This document shows positions 21,830-34,229 of a stretch of 64,000 bases of DNA, one piece after another. The stretch lies in the NCBI GenBank assembly GCA_028551475.1, contig CM052360.1, positions 20,990,682 to 21,054,681 on the forward strand, in the 5' to 3' direction. Below the pieces are notes generated by a model. The model saw only the letters and a list, made by a program, of their open reading frames with translations, made no database searches and was not told the DNA's origin. The stretch's first letter is position 1; each line of letters starts with the position of its first letter. A program made the position numbers and the translations under genes. The stretch is from Casuarina equisetifolia. Lineage: Eukaryota; Streptophyta; Magnoliopsida; Fagales; Casuarinaceae.

Positions 21830-24420
21830 ACTTAAGAGTTCCTACTTACGAAATTATGAGGTTTTACAGTTACGTGACTTTTGCTTTAAGTGATATCTTT
21901 TGGCTAAGGTTAAAAATCTTCCAAGCAGATTCTACCAAATCTTTAAAAGCCTTTTCATGACTCGGTCTTTAAATGTTTTTTAAAAGTACTATTTGTAACA
22001 AGCATTGGTTGTTTATAAATTAATTATATCAATTGGTCAATTGTGAGGTCTTAAATGGTGTCTTTTGAACTTGCTGAAAAGTTTTTAGATCATTTTTTAA
22101 TGAAGGGTTGGATTTTTAGAGAATATTAACTATATGAGTAGAAGATTTATTTTCAAACAAATGACTAGGAAGGGTGATGAAATAACAAGTTGTATATAAA
22201 GATCTCATATTTTAATATATAGAATTCAAACCATCCCATTACTAATTTATGAAAGAACCAAATGACTAAATAATTTGAATTTATTGAAAAAAAAAGTACC
22301 GAAGGATTGGGAATTGCAAATTAAATATCTATTTGAAGATAATAAAATACCGCTACCCATATTACACGTAGATATCATGACTTGAAATAAGAATAAAATA
22401 TAACATTTAATGCCTTCTCAAAAAAAAAAGTATTGCATTGCATAGTATTATATTAAAGAAATATTCATTCATGAAGAGGTATTTGTGATTTTAATAGATT
22501 ATATTAATTGTACCGTGTTAGGTCAAATAAATTTAAATAGAAATATACTATATTGATTTAATGGCTAATTGACATAGAAGGGGATACTGTATCAATGGTG
22601 TTACTTAATAATTATGACTTGTGGAGATTATGAAACCTCATACTTAGCCGAGTTAAATGGTGTCTTTTGAACTTAGCGAGGTTTTTAGATCATGTTTTTC
22701 CCAAAGGGTTGGATTTTTAGAGAACATTAACTATATGAATAGAAGATTTAATTTTAAACAAATGACTTGGAAGGGTGATGAAATAACAAGTTGTATATTT
22801 TAATATATGGACCATCCCATTACTCATTTATGAAAGGATCAAATCACTAAATAATTTTAATTTATTGACAAAAACAAGTACTGAAAAAGGGGAATTGCAA
22901 ATTAAATAGCTATTTGAAGAAAATAAAATACGCTACCCATATTACATGCAAATATATGACTTGAAATAAGAATAAAATATAATAATCAATGCCTTGTCAA
23001 TAGAAAGTATTGTATTGTATTGTATTATATTAAAGAAATAGTCATTTATGAAGAGATATTTATGATTTTAATAAATTACATTAATAGGAAAAGAGTATAT
23101 TGATTTGATGGCTACTTGAAGTAGAAGGGGATACTATGTCAATGGTGTTTTATTTAAACAAAAGTAGTTGTTAATTGTGTGATCAAAATGATTGTAGATC
23201 TACAACTTTGTCCTTATAATTTTTTAATGCAAAATTAATTTTGATTAGCATTTAAGTTCCAAGGAAGTCATTTTATTTATGATTTTAAAGTAATTAAAAC
23301 TTGCTCTTCCTAAGTAGATATGAATGGTTTAAATTCAAAGAGTTATAGTTCATTGAATGTAACTCCAGTTAAAAATGTGTGATGGACCAGTTTTAGCATT
23401 AAAAAAAGATGGAAAATCACATCCATGAATTGCTACGATTTTTTACATGGAAGATCCTAATTATGAGGAACACAAACATATAAAATAAATAATTTTTTTA
23501 TAAAGCAAAGGAAAGGATGGATATGGTATTAAAACTATCTTTCCAAGGATTGATGAACAACACTTTAACCATTTTTCTTTGTTATATTTTTTTTTCCAGT
23601 TCTTTCTCTCTTTTACTTTCATTTAGAAGTAAAACCTTAACACTTTTTTAGTGTGCCTATTATTTTCGCTACGTCTACCATTATATTATAACTTGAATAT
23701 TGAATATAAGGAAGTGACCCTTCGAAATAACTGATTGCATTCTAAGAGTTACAACAACTTTAGATATTTTGGTGTGTTCACCTTAACGTTAGGAGTTAAG
23801 AATAATTAAAAATAAAGTCATGTGTCTGGATATTGCCATATGGAAATGGTTAACAAAACAATAGTCATTTAGAAGTATGCCCTTTGGTAGTGATCAAATT
23901 GATCACATATCAAGTATGCCTCATACTATTTTATTTGAACAAACAACTATTTAGACATGAGCGCTTTTGATAAAATATCATGCTAAATAATATTTTGTTA
24001 TTATTTCGTCAAAATAACATTTGATTAATTAAGACAAGGGTACAGTTTTTATTTCGCTGAAATATTGCTTTTTGGAAGGCTTAGGTTTTGGAAAACTTTG
24101 TTATGCCTACAAGTAATTTTTATCATAATTTATCTAGCGTTTTTGTTTAGATGCTGATGTAAAATAGTTCATGAAATGATTCAAAATATATTAGATGTAT
24201 ATATTATTTAAAAGAATGAATATCTTATATCTTTTATTGGTACTTCTGATTTATTCTTTGTAACTATAGAAATTAAGTTTAATTCCATATATTGACCACT
24301 ATACAAGAAGGAATTTTTTTTTTTTTCCGAGTTGTAGTAGCGTAGAAATGGAAACATTTGATAGCGCACTCGATCCAACTACTTAGGAAACGGCGTCACG
24401 CAGTAGTCGAAGGATCATGC
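21830..24420 (+). repeat. segmental repeat unit B, with internal ~550-600-bp tandem duplication
   Basis: Paralogous to unit A (15900-16970 plus 19015-19260) and unit C (53890-55810). Inside it the block TGGTGTCTTTTGAACTT ... GGGGATACT occurs twice, starting at 22056 and 22658; the right ends are 547 bp apart and the left ends 602 bp apart. At 24190 the sequence runs from TATTAGATGTA directly into TATTATTTAAAAGAATG with no CBSCBSPB gene. No coding sequence is seen. Confidence 0.85.
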
Positions 24421-24610
24421 CGAAGTTCAGAATTTTTCACGCTAACATTCCACCTCATCTGGCTGTTCGGGTTGGGGCTGTTTTGCGGTACAAAAAGATA
24501 AAGCATAATAAAAGGCAAATGCTTACGGGGCCTGTTTGTGCTCGTCATGTAATCATGATTTTCTCGAAGAAGAAAACTGAAGTAATTCAATATCATAATT
24601 ACAAGGAAAA

Positions 24611-25140
24611 TTACAGATATGATCTTCGGTCATTGAATATAATAATGGAAGCAAAAACAATAACGAATAATATGAACCATCGAAACGTGAAGGAAGTGTT
24701 AATCCGTACCAGTAATTGTTTGTAATAGTTCATTGTTCTTTTTATTATGGAATTAAAAACCCAATTCCTTAAAGAACCAAGAATACTTCATCAATTTCAA
24801 CAACAACTTGGTTTTTAAGTTGGCTATCACAAACAAACGCCCAACTGTGACACCATTAAGCCATGTGGTAAAGAGGGTGACTTTCTACAAAGTTGTCTTT
24901 CACTACAGAACAGGAGAAGCCACCTCCAACAAAGTACAACCAGGGTAAGTTCTCTAGTGAGTACGTGGAACAAAAGGTGGAACCCCATCAGCCCCACCAA
25001 CCCCAGCAAGTGCTCTGCGGTCTTTCATTCTAGAATTCCATCTATGGCAGTGCCCTAGCACCAGTGTCTCCGTACGTATAACTCGCACCCTGCGCCTTCC
25101 GACTCTCTGAGGTCAAGGTTTTCTAAATCATCCGTTTTTA
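24611..25140 (+). repeat. segmental repeat X, copy 1
   Basis: Matches 34500-35000 and 58790-59360. Shared landmarks are GTGAAGGAAGTGTTAATCC, GGTAAAGAGGGTGA.TTTCTAC, CCCCAGCAAGT, GGTCTTTCATTCTAG and GTACGTATAACTCGC. Overlapping open frames on both strands are not conserved between copies, so I treat it as non-coding. Confidence 0.85.
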
Positions 25141-26859
25141 TGGAATGTCGGTAATCATGTTTTGTTAAAACTATGTCTATTATATGTCTATATTTGTGTC
25201 TGTCTCATTAGCCGCAACTGTCCAAAACACCTTCTGGTGGTTGTAAATCCAGAGGAGAGGGAGATAGCACGGGTAGAGAATTGTAAGACAGTATTGTAAG
25301 GTTTTTGTTTCCCTTGAATGAAATGAGCAGTTGCCTAAAAATAGGTAGAAAGAAGAAAGCAGAGCCTCTGCAGGGGGTCAATCGGCCCTCTCACTCCTTC
25401 GACTGACAAGGCACTTAATAGAGAATTAGATTCAAAGACCATTTCCAAAACCTCCCCTATATGGTCTATATGTATGTCAGCTATTCTAAAACATTAGCCT
25501 CAATTTATAGTATGTCTTCCAAATTTACCAAAAACACAGGTCAAAATTTTAACAAAACTGATATTTTGATCTTTTGTGAAAAATTTGAAAATTTTTAAAT
25601 ACACAATTTAAAAGAAAAAAAAATTGTGACAACATGTATCAAGAGAAACTAGGAATGGTATCTCAAACATCTATATCAAGAAACAATGATAGATGTATGG
25701 CAATTACCCAAACTCGCGTTGAGATATGTATTGGGCATTCTTTGGTTGAGTCAATTACCCAACTTTGTTTATTATTATTATTATTTTTTATTACAATACA
25801 AAAGTCAGGGCCTCAAATATTACCCAGCTTTATGGCTATATTAAAATGGAGATCGCTGAAACTGTCAGCAAAGGTTCCAGATTGTCCAAGTTTTTAAGCC
25901 CTGAAATCTAGAGGCATGAACTAGAGGGTGACATGGGCGGCGCTCATCATGGTAAAAGTAGTTGATGACTTTCAGCCTTGAAGAAAATACATAGGTTTTA
26001 AGTGTTTTAATAAGTGAATAAATTTATAGATTTAAGAGGTAAATGTATATAATAAGATTAGGGGGCATATTGTTAAGTTAAGATGATATATAATATCAGA
26101 TTAAATAAAAAATAGCTTCTTATAACCTCCAAGCACATTAAATATACATATTCTTAGTTATTTTTGGTATCTTCTCTGTAATAAAGTTCTTAATAATTTG
26201 AAGAATAAGATCTTCAAAGATGTAAATGTATTTAAAAATTCTATCACTCCTTTTCTTTTAAATAGCACAAACAGATGAGGCAAATACATATTTAAGAACA
26301 CTTTTTTTGACACTCTACTTTTTTGCATTGTTAAGATGCCAACTAATTCTTGTATTTCTTGATAAATGAAATGGTCATACATTAAGAATATTCTCTAGAC
26401 ATTCTCATATTGCTTCAAGGTATAAACACTATGTGAAGCTGTGATCCCTAGACTCGTCTAATGTGGTACATAGGTAATAATTCTTATCTCTAGATGATTC
26501 AAGGAACTAAGACTATCCGTTGTCAATAACCAATCTTGTGTACCTAGCCATATTATTGAGATTAATGAAACATTTGCAAACTTAAACCATACAATTTTTT
26601 ACCAATCCATTTAAGAGCCGTAGACAGTAATGACTTTCCAAACATATTTAATTGACAATTTTCTATCAAATAAAACGATCCACACAAACCAGTAAGTTGA
26701 TGCCTTGGCCCTGCTCTTTCTCATAATCTTTTTCTTTTTCTGTGTTCGCCGTGCCGAAAGAAGAAATAGATACTGTTAATTTGTTTGTCTCAAAAAATAA
26801 AGCTTTTTTCAAAAATTTTGCCCTCCGATTATATTGTTTACGTCCTGAATACATCAGAT
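25141..26859. other. intergenic DNA, no gene seen
   Basis: No supported gene. Frames at 25634-25897 and 26158-26382 are low-complexity and resemble nothing I recognise. Confidence 0.45.
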
Positions 26860-27539
26860 ATAAGAAGGGAAGAAATAAACTTATTTTCTTAGAAAAATGT
26901 TCAGGTAAAAGTCCGCATAAAAGAATCATATCATGTTTTCATTTTCTTAGAAACAGCGCGCCTCTTTTTCCTTTTTTTGTTTTGTTTTCTCTCAAATCTG
27001 TTAACTTTTCTGTTCCGAGAACGTTCTAGAACTGTCCTACCCCTGATGGGTTTGAAGAGTTAGGAATTCATCTCAAGAACGTAAAAACACCGGCAAAAAT
27101 GATCTGAAATCTGTAATGATGTGGTGCCCGCATCCCTCCTCCCTCTGCTTTCCTCCCCAAAGGCTGAACTCATCCAGTCCGCTGATTGAAAAAAAAAAAA
27201 AAAAAAACAAATCTCCTTGTAATTATTTCCTTCAAGTTTGTATGAAGTCTCTAATCATCAATTCCATCTTTAAAGTTAAAATGTAGTCTGAGTTTTACTT
27301 AAATCATAAAAGGGCATGTTATCCTAGAAAGGCTTTCAAATAAAGTTCTCCACATATACATAGGAATGAAATTAGTTTTAGCTTTACCTAATGATATTTA
27401 GCGTTGATACCTTATCGACCAACGTGAGTTCGCAGACGTTACAAAGATTAAATACATTTGACGGATTCACTCATCAATCAAGTCGATGGTCAAAAAAAAA
27501 TGCACTCACCTACCAGACTCTTACGAACAACAATCTTCC
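26860..27539 (+). repeat. GLP3 distal 5' flank, shared with GLP4
   Basis: Matches the GLP4 upstream region in two parts: 26860-27260 with about 61160-61400, and 27440-27540 with about 62340-62435. A LINE fragment separates the two parts at GLP4. Landmarks include AATCATATCATGTTTT, CATC.ACTCC and TTGTATGAAGTC. A run of 19 A lies at 27189-27207. Frames at 26666-27029 are not conserved in the GLP4 copy. Confidence 0.75.
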
Positions 27540-27591
27540 CCGTGGAAGGGAAAAATATGTAGACTGGTTCAGTGCCTTGCCTCTACAAATA
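27540..27591 (+). promoter_or_regulatory. GLP3 core promoter with variant TATA box
   Basis: CCGTGGAAG at 27540-27548 and GGTTCAGTGCCTTGCC match the other GLP promoters. The TATA position reads TACAAATA (27584-27591) where GLP4 has TATAAATA. The same CTCTACAAATA wording occurs in the isolated fragment near 30990. Confidence 0.7.
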
Positions 27592-27669
27592 CTCGCGTTC
27601 CATGCGATACTCCTTACCCCTGGCCCAGAAAATACGACATCCTAAAAGGTAGCGATAGCCTCAAAAATG

Positions 27670-28485
27670 ATGAAAGGTGCTAGAACATTTCTCGCTACTG
27701 TGGTCCTGTTAGCGTCCTTTAGCTCCCTTGCCTCTGCCTATGATCCCAGTCCTCTGCAAGACTTTTGTGTTTCAACTAACACTTCTCTCTCTGGTGGTAC
27801 GCAGTATTTTTTGGAACATCTTGGCTTTTCTCGTCATGATAGCAATATACATTGCTAATATTATTTATGCTTCGATACCATATTAGATGGCCATATTTTG
27901 AAAGTGTTTTGCTCGTAACAATCTTTTTCTTTTGCAGTATTTGTGAATGGAATGTTTTGAAAGGATCCAATGCTTGCCACTGCCAACGATTTCTTCTTTT
28001 GTGGACTAAACGTTCCAAGAAGCACTGCAAATCCACTCGGTTCAAATGTCACTCTTTTGAATGTGGAAAAAATACCAGGTGTCAACACCTTGGGTGTATC
28101 TTTGGCTCGCATTGACTTTGCACCATATGGCCTCAATCCTCCCCACACTCATCCTCGTGGCACTGAGATTCTAGTGGTCTTAGAGGGTACTCTTTACGTT
28201 GGTTTCGTCACATCCAATCCTAACCGCCTCATCACTAAAGTTCTAAAGGCAGGAGATGTCTTTGTCTTCCCAGTTGGTCTCATTCACTTCCAATTTAACA
28301 TGGGAAATACCAATGCAGTTAGCTTTTCTGGTTTCAATAGCCAGAATCCAGGGGTCATCACCATAGCAAATGCTATATTTGGATCTAATCCTCCCATCAA
28401 TCCTGAGGTTCTTGCCAAGGCATTTCAGTTGGACAAGAATGTGGTGGAGCATCTTGAGAAACAATCCTGGATGCAAAATAATTAG
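27670..28485 (+). pseudogene. germin-like protein gene with one nonsense codon (GLP3)
   Basis: Exon 1 is 27670-27796 (an additional in-frame ATG at 27667) and exon 2 is 27938-28485, across a 141-bp phase-1 GT-AG intron. The layout and 127-nt first exon match GLP1/GLP2. It has a signal peptide ending SSLASA, QDFCVS with C33, then VFVNGMF, a TGA stop (27958-27960) where the other genes have TGC for C50, then [13 protein letters not shown]. After the stop the frame is intact to its natural end, with cupin motif 1 [13 protein letters not shown] and motif 2 [16 protein letters not shown]. Mature residue 64 is Cys (FFFCGL) where GLP1/GLP2 have Ser. AATAAA lies at 28573-28578. With only one nonsense change and the rest conserved, the lesion is recent, or could be a base error or be read through; as written the gene yields only a ~50-residue product. 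Confidence 0.85.
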
Positions 28486-30960
28486 AGAACCATATGTATC
28501 GAATCATTAGAGATGCCGCATAAATGCTGTGATTGTCTCTCTTATTGTGACATCACAACAATAATATTATGGAATAAAGTGGCTTCTCATTGACATTTTT
28601 ATATACTTGAATGATAGAGTGATACCGGAAATAAAGAAGTGGAGAAATAAATTCAACAACATTTTATTTCTGAAATTTTTGATACCGTACTCCTAAAATC
28701 TCTTGATCCATGCCATCATTCTTCTCTTTCAGGCCATAAATGAAAAAAGAAAAAAAAAAAGAAAAAGAAAATGCAGAATACCAAATGAACGAAAAGGCAT
28801 ACGTGAGTTTAGAATGAGGCTGATTATAGAAAAAGCAAATATATGTACTTATCTTTTTTGTCCTTCGAAAGAAGCAATCTTGTGGTTTTGATCCTCTATC
28901 CCTTTACCTCTGCAACATCGGAATTGGTTGCTTAGATAATAAACGAAAAAAATCTATTAAAAAAATCACGCAAGTGTGATATTTCTGTAATATTTAGTAG
29001 TAAACTTCGTGGTTTTGCTAAACTATTTGAGCTTACAGCCATATCATGGGAACGGTAGCATATGTTTTTTTCTCTGTTTCGACTTTTTGCATTAACGATG
29101 GATCGAGAACTTCAAAGAAATCTGAAGGAAACAATCATCAGTACGATATCGTCTTTTCATCAGCGGTTTGGGTGAGTTAAGCTTTTGGAAGGAAAGCAGA
29201 GGGCTCAGCATGCGGGACCCATGATTTTTGGCTGGTGTTTTAGTCTCCTCCAGATGAATTTCCTAACCCTTCAAACCCATCTGGGGTAGGGTGTTTCGAG
29301 TAGGTTGTCCAAACCGGAAAGTTAACAGATTAGAGTATAAAGAAAAAAGAGCCCACTCTTTCTTTCAAATAGAATGAGAAAGAAAATCAAAGATGATATG
29401 ATTGTTTTATGCTGAGATTTATCTTAACCATTTTTTAAGTAAAGAAAAAAAAAAGCTCTTCCCTTCTCATATTATCTTAACCATTTTATTTAGTTGGCAA
29501 AGCAATGCATCGAAGTCAGCCAAAAATGGTCGGTCAAGAATCCTGCCTCTTCTGCTGAAGATTATACTTAATTTCTTGCCTTTTAGTGCTATAATTTGTC
29601 AGAAAGCTGCACGCACATGGAAGCAGAATTTAGCTGGCTACCATATTCAATGCCATATATTTTTTAGTCCTAAGCCTAACACAAAGCCCATTTACTTTGC
29701 AGTTACGGCTGTTTGATTTTCATGTTACTTTATTCGGATGGTAAATAACAAGTTGATTCACTCACAATAAGGAGGTGTTAAACCAATTGCCCACTGCCAT
29801 GTCAACGTTGAAGGTTTCCTGATCAGCCCAACTTCTACAACTTTGATTCAAGTTCAAATCAACAAAAGCGTTAAGAGTAAATTTTGGATCAAGATTTGAT
29901 ACGTATATATTTGTAGTGATTTTGTTGTAAAAGCTAAGTTGATTAAATCAAAACCCCATTCGTTGATTTTGAATGAAAGTTTTGGAAAAACAGGAGTTAA
30001 AGATATGATGGCTGGGTTTGATTCACATCGTAAATAATCAGATGTATCGGGACCATCGAGAATCTGGGCATGGTAGTGGTTAGTATTTCAAAACCATTAT
30101 TCTATCCTTTAGGATGTCTGGAGGACAAACCAACGGATGTTTGCCCCAGCACAGGGAAGACAGGGCAAAAAACAAAGATTAGCTGTAAGACAAGGCTAAG
30201 GCATCAAGTTATTGGCTGGTAGCTTTAAGCCTACGTATTTTCTACTTTTACCGTCATCGGCGACATCCCTGCAGCTACATTTCTGGGCTTAAGAACTTAG
30301 ATATTACGCATTATTTCCTGACAGCTTCAGCGATATCAATTTTAATAAAGTCTAAACATATATATGGGCTAAATGAAATAGAATTTTTTTTGAAAAAAGA
30401 AAACTGATTCTTATTTTATTTATAAAAATAAAAAAATAGTACAAGAAAGAGCCTATTTATTTAAAAATATAAAATTCTCTTAAATTAATTTTATTTTAAG
30501 TGAAATTTAAAAGTTTCTAACTTTTATCTTTTTATAAATGTAATAATTTCTATAATACTGAGATATGCCCTTAATTTTTATTAATATAATTTATCATTGC
30601 ACAAAAAAATATCTAGATTTAAATATAAATGTTATCATAAAATATTGATATAATTTACATCTGGGCATTCTATGTTATTACTCAAATGTTAGTTTACAAG
30701 TCATGACTGTAAAAAATTTCAAATTACAAGTATTGTACTTGGTTAATATCTTAACTTTAACAATTCAAATATTTCACTACTTAAGGATCGATTTTAAGAC
30801 AAGTTTGAGTCATTAGTAATGCAACCTAATCCATGAATTATACATTTTCCTTAATGAAGTGGTCAATTTGATGAAAGTTTAGCATGTGCATGCAATGGTA
30901 GATAAAGGATGACCCAGCGATCAAATAAACTCGTACCAATTCAAATTGTAGCCATCGAAG
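28486..30960. other. intergenic DNA with one diverged repeat
   Basis: No gene seen. The segment 30400-30610 resembles 58330-58570 (TTTTAAGTGAAATTT, TAACTTTTATCTTT, TTTTATTAATA), so it is another copy of the insert described at 58134-58581. The frame at 29402-29716 has no recognisable homology. Confidence 0.5.
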
Positions 30961-30977
30961 TTAAAACATAGGCCTGA

Positions 30978-31035
30978 GCTGTGGCTTGCCTCTACAAATA
31001 GCCGTGCTTTCATACAACATTTCTTACTTACGAGA
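30978..31035 (+). promoter_or_regulatory. isolated GLP promoter/5'UTR remnant
   Basis: GCTTGCCTCTACAAATA followed by CGTGCTTTCATACAACA.TTCTTACT matches the GLP3 TATA region and leader (27576-27620) and GLP4 (62472-62525). No GLP exon follows within the next kilobase, so this looks like the leftover promoter of a lost GLP copy. Confidence 0.5.
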
Positions 31036-32829
31036 AGTTACAGTTGGCCTTATAACATACTAATACATAATCTTGTTTTTCCCTTTCTCTGTTGCAAAGT
31101 TAGATGCAAAGATAAAACAATAAATTCGTAGATTAATAATAAGAACAAAAAAGAGATGAAGCATATTTACCATTTTTATGTATCTCTATTTCCTCCCAAT
31201 GATGCATCTAGTTGCCTTAACTAAATTTCCCTTCATCTCTAGGACATCTCCTTAGTATTTGGTTTTTACACTTATTGGTATGATGCATTGATAGGCCATA
31301 TAGCCATGTCTAAAGCATATTTCAAGTCTTTCAATTTCTCTTTTATAAGTAAAAATGGTGTGGAATTTTGGTTTCTTGAACGTAGGACCTCTTTGGTCTC
31401 AGGCAGTCTTAGTTCCACCAATCTCAACTTCTTGCTCCCACTATTGGATTGGAGAGACCCTAATTTCAATAGCAGTATGGTGACTGTCTTCTAGGATTTA
31501 AGCAACTTTAGAGAAAATGCCAGGCAGTAAGAAAATGGTAAGAAAGGAGAATTGATAATGATTGGTAAGGCCAGTTAATTTATTCTCCTAGTAGTCCTTT
31601 TTTCAAAGATTTTGTGTCTCATAATTTTCATGTGGAAGCATAAAGAGCTCTCAAAATTAGATAACCAAAATACTAATACTCCTAGAAATCTTGGTCCTTT
31701 AAGGATTTCAAACACACAACATAAATTGGTTAGGTCAAATCCTATAATATGAATGTCAACGTATAACTCATTAATTCAAACAAAACATCATTTGTTAATT
31801 CTATAATTTAGAGCAATAATATGGCGTATACTATTTGGATTGCGTACACTATTGTTTACATAATTAAAACACACAAGTTATCAAATTCAAAGATTTAACC
31901 TAAAAACTAATTCTAAGGTTGAAGTATCTTTTTGTTTACTTGAATTTCACATTAGGGATCTTATTAAACTCAAGAACACATGAGGAAGACCAAAAGGTAC
32001 TGAGTTAGAAGGTATCAAAACCTAATCCAAAAACTAGCCTATGGATCTTATGGATCTTAAGATCTTATCTTTAAATGTAAAATTATTATCTTATACATAA
32101 CAATCAAGAGGGCTCTTGCACACTATGTCAATTCCGATTATCATGCAGCTTGTGGCCCTTCCCACTGCTACCAAAGTCTAGCATTTTAGGCTAGGTTTTG
32201 TGCATCTCGTTGCTACCTTCAACTACAATCTTTCTGCAAAAGAAACCAAACTGTGAAGAAATTCTCCAAACTGCAAATTCCATTACGGATTAGCTTATTC
32301 CAATAACCAAGAAGGTGACCGAAAATGGATATCAGATCTAGGTATTTGGACGATTGAGGCCAAAGTTTTCTGTGTTGGTGGTAGCTATCTCCATCCAAAC
32401 TCGCAACATCCGTTTGTCTCGTGAGATCTCCACACACCATGAAAGAAACTAAAATGAACACATTCAACATTCAAGCAACCAAATAGGGTGGAGAATGAAA
32501 ATCTCCTATAAAATATCGAGAAGTGAAATACACATGCACAAAGAATATATAGACAAATTTGAATAGTTAGGCAATTTATTTGCATAGCAAGCAATTTCCT
32601 TAGAATGTGCATGAAGCAATTTCCTTGGAATGCATGATGGGTGGTGGTAATAATAATAACATATTCCTAGTACCCCTTCAAAATGGTGATTTATACAAAT
32701 TAAATACATTGAGCTTGTAGAAAAGGTAACTATGTTGCCTACTAGATAAAACTTTAGTGAGAAGATTATTAGGCTACTCATGGGTCTGAGTGTCATGAGT
32801 CTAAATCAAGACTTATTTTCATTTTTCTC
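31036..32829. other. intergenic DNA; possible LINE scrap
   Basis: No gene is supported. The minus-strand frame at 31272-31469 (VLRSRNQNSTPFLLIKEKLKDLKYAL) vaguely resembles the linker between endonuclease and reverse transcriptase of plant LINEs. The match is too weak to call an element. Confidence 0.35.
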
Positions 32830-34190
32830 ATTATCATTCAATGAAAATTGTACATGCTTTAAGAGTTAGGTCCATACCCTACTCTTGGTATATAATCATA
32901 CCAGATACCATGTAGTAGTAATAGTTAACACTGAAAAATAATTTATGTACCCTTTTAATTGTTAAGGAGGGTATCACATATTTATTTATCATAACAAGTT
33001 AGGTTTTTTAGGTGATTCTTTTCCTTTTAAGATCGTACCATATACAATGTAGAAGTAGCAACAATACTAGAAAATTTATCTACCATCTCAAACTTTTTAG
33101 GTACCGACCAACGGAAATTTTCATTGAAAAATGACAACGTGAAAGGTTGTTTTATGAGGCATAATGAAATCAATTAATTCAAACCCTTAGCACTAAGTAA
33201 GAAATGAACACTTCAATGCGAGAATCTCGTCATGCACTAAAAAAAGCAAGGATAAGGGATTTGTAACTCCAATCAAGTGACAAAGCGGCATTAAAGTACT
33301 TACAATTTTTTTTTTTCATTATCAATGCTAGGCTCTAAGGATTATTGGTAAAGGGACCAAAGAGGACAAGTACCACTTAGAGGGCGATCTAGAGTTGGGT
33401 ATGAGAGATTGTTACATACTCATTTATCATAATAAATAAGTTCCTTTATGAGATTCTTTTCCTTTAAGATCATACCACAAACCATGTAATGATAGTAGTT
33501 TAACTAGAAGACAATTTATCTACTATTTCAAATGTTTTCAGTTCCAGCGGAGAATTTTACAACAAAATTACAAAACAAAGAGGTTGTATAAGGTATTATT
33601 AAACCAATAGATTTAGAACTTATTACATAGCGGAGTCTTTTCAAGTCCCAAGAAATGAGGACTTTGATAAGAGAATCTTGTAACACACTAGAAAATTAAG
33701 GATAAGGGGTTTCTAATTCTAATCTAGTGACAAAGTTGCATCAAGCAACTATAATATGTTTCCATTGTCAACACTAGGCTTCCAAGGATGATAGGTAAGG
33801 GGCCTAAGAGGACAGGTGGCCATGCCAAGAGTGATGTGGAGTTGGGATGAGGAGAGTGTCACATGTTTATTTATCATCAAAAGTGATTTTTCTAAGGTGA
33901 TTTGTTTCCTTTAAGATCATACCACATACCATGTAGTGGTATTAGTTAAAACTACAAGACAATTTAGCTACACTTTCACGTGTTTTAAGTGCCAACCAAT
34001 GAAGACTTTCATAGAAAAGTAACAAAACAAATGGTTGTTTAATTGGGCATGATGAAATCAATCAATTTGAATCCTTGGCAGCAAGTAGAGTTGTTTGCCA
34101 TGTTTCACAAAATAAACTTTTCAATGACAAGATTTGTCTCATATTGAAAAAGTAAGTAATGATAAAAGGTTTGGTAACTCTACGTAATTG
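32830..34190 (+). repeat. tandem array of ~440-bp units
   Basis: The motif GAT...TTTCCTTT.AAGATC.TACCA.A..A.TGTAG starts at 33014, 33452 and 33899 (spacings 438 and 447), with a partial copy before it (from about 32860). Each unit also carries CCAACGGA-like, GGATAAGGG.TT..TAA and GTCAACACTAGGCT-like blocks. Copies are diverged and hold no conserved reading frame. Part of a unit recurs at 57560-57720. Confidence 0.85.
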
Positions 34191-34229
34191 GTATATTGAA
34201 GAAGTTTATCGAAAAGTTTATACAAAAAG

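Noticed and set aside
27852..28115. Open frame across the GLP3 intron and exon 2
   Set aside because: It reads the GLP3 exon in a wrong frame; the protein has no family resemblance. Minus-strand frames at 27776-28148 are shadows of the same exon.
31272..31469. Minus-strand frame resembling a LINE linker
   Set aside because: Only a weak likeness over about 25 residues and no neighbouring RT or endonuclease motifs.
33014..34190. Regularly spaced repeats that could suggest an array such as CRISPR
   Set aside because: Units are ~440 bp, diverged, without short conserved repeats separated by unique spacers, and the DNA is a plant nuclear genome.
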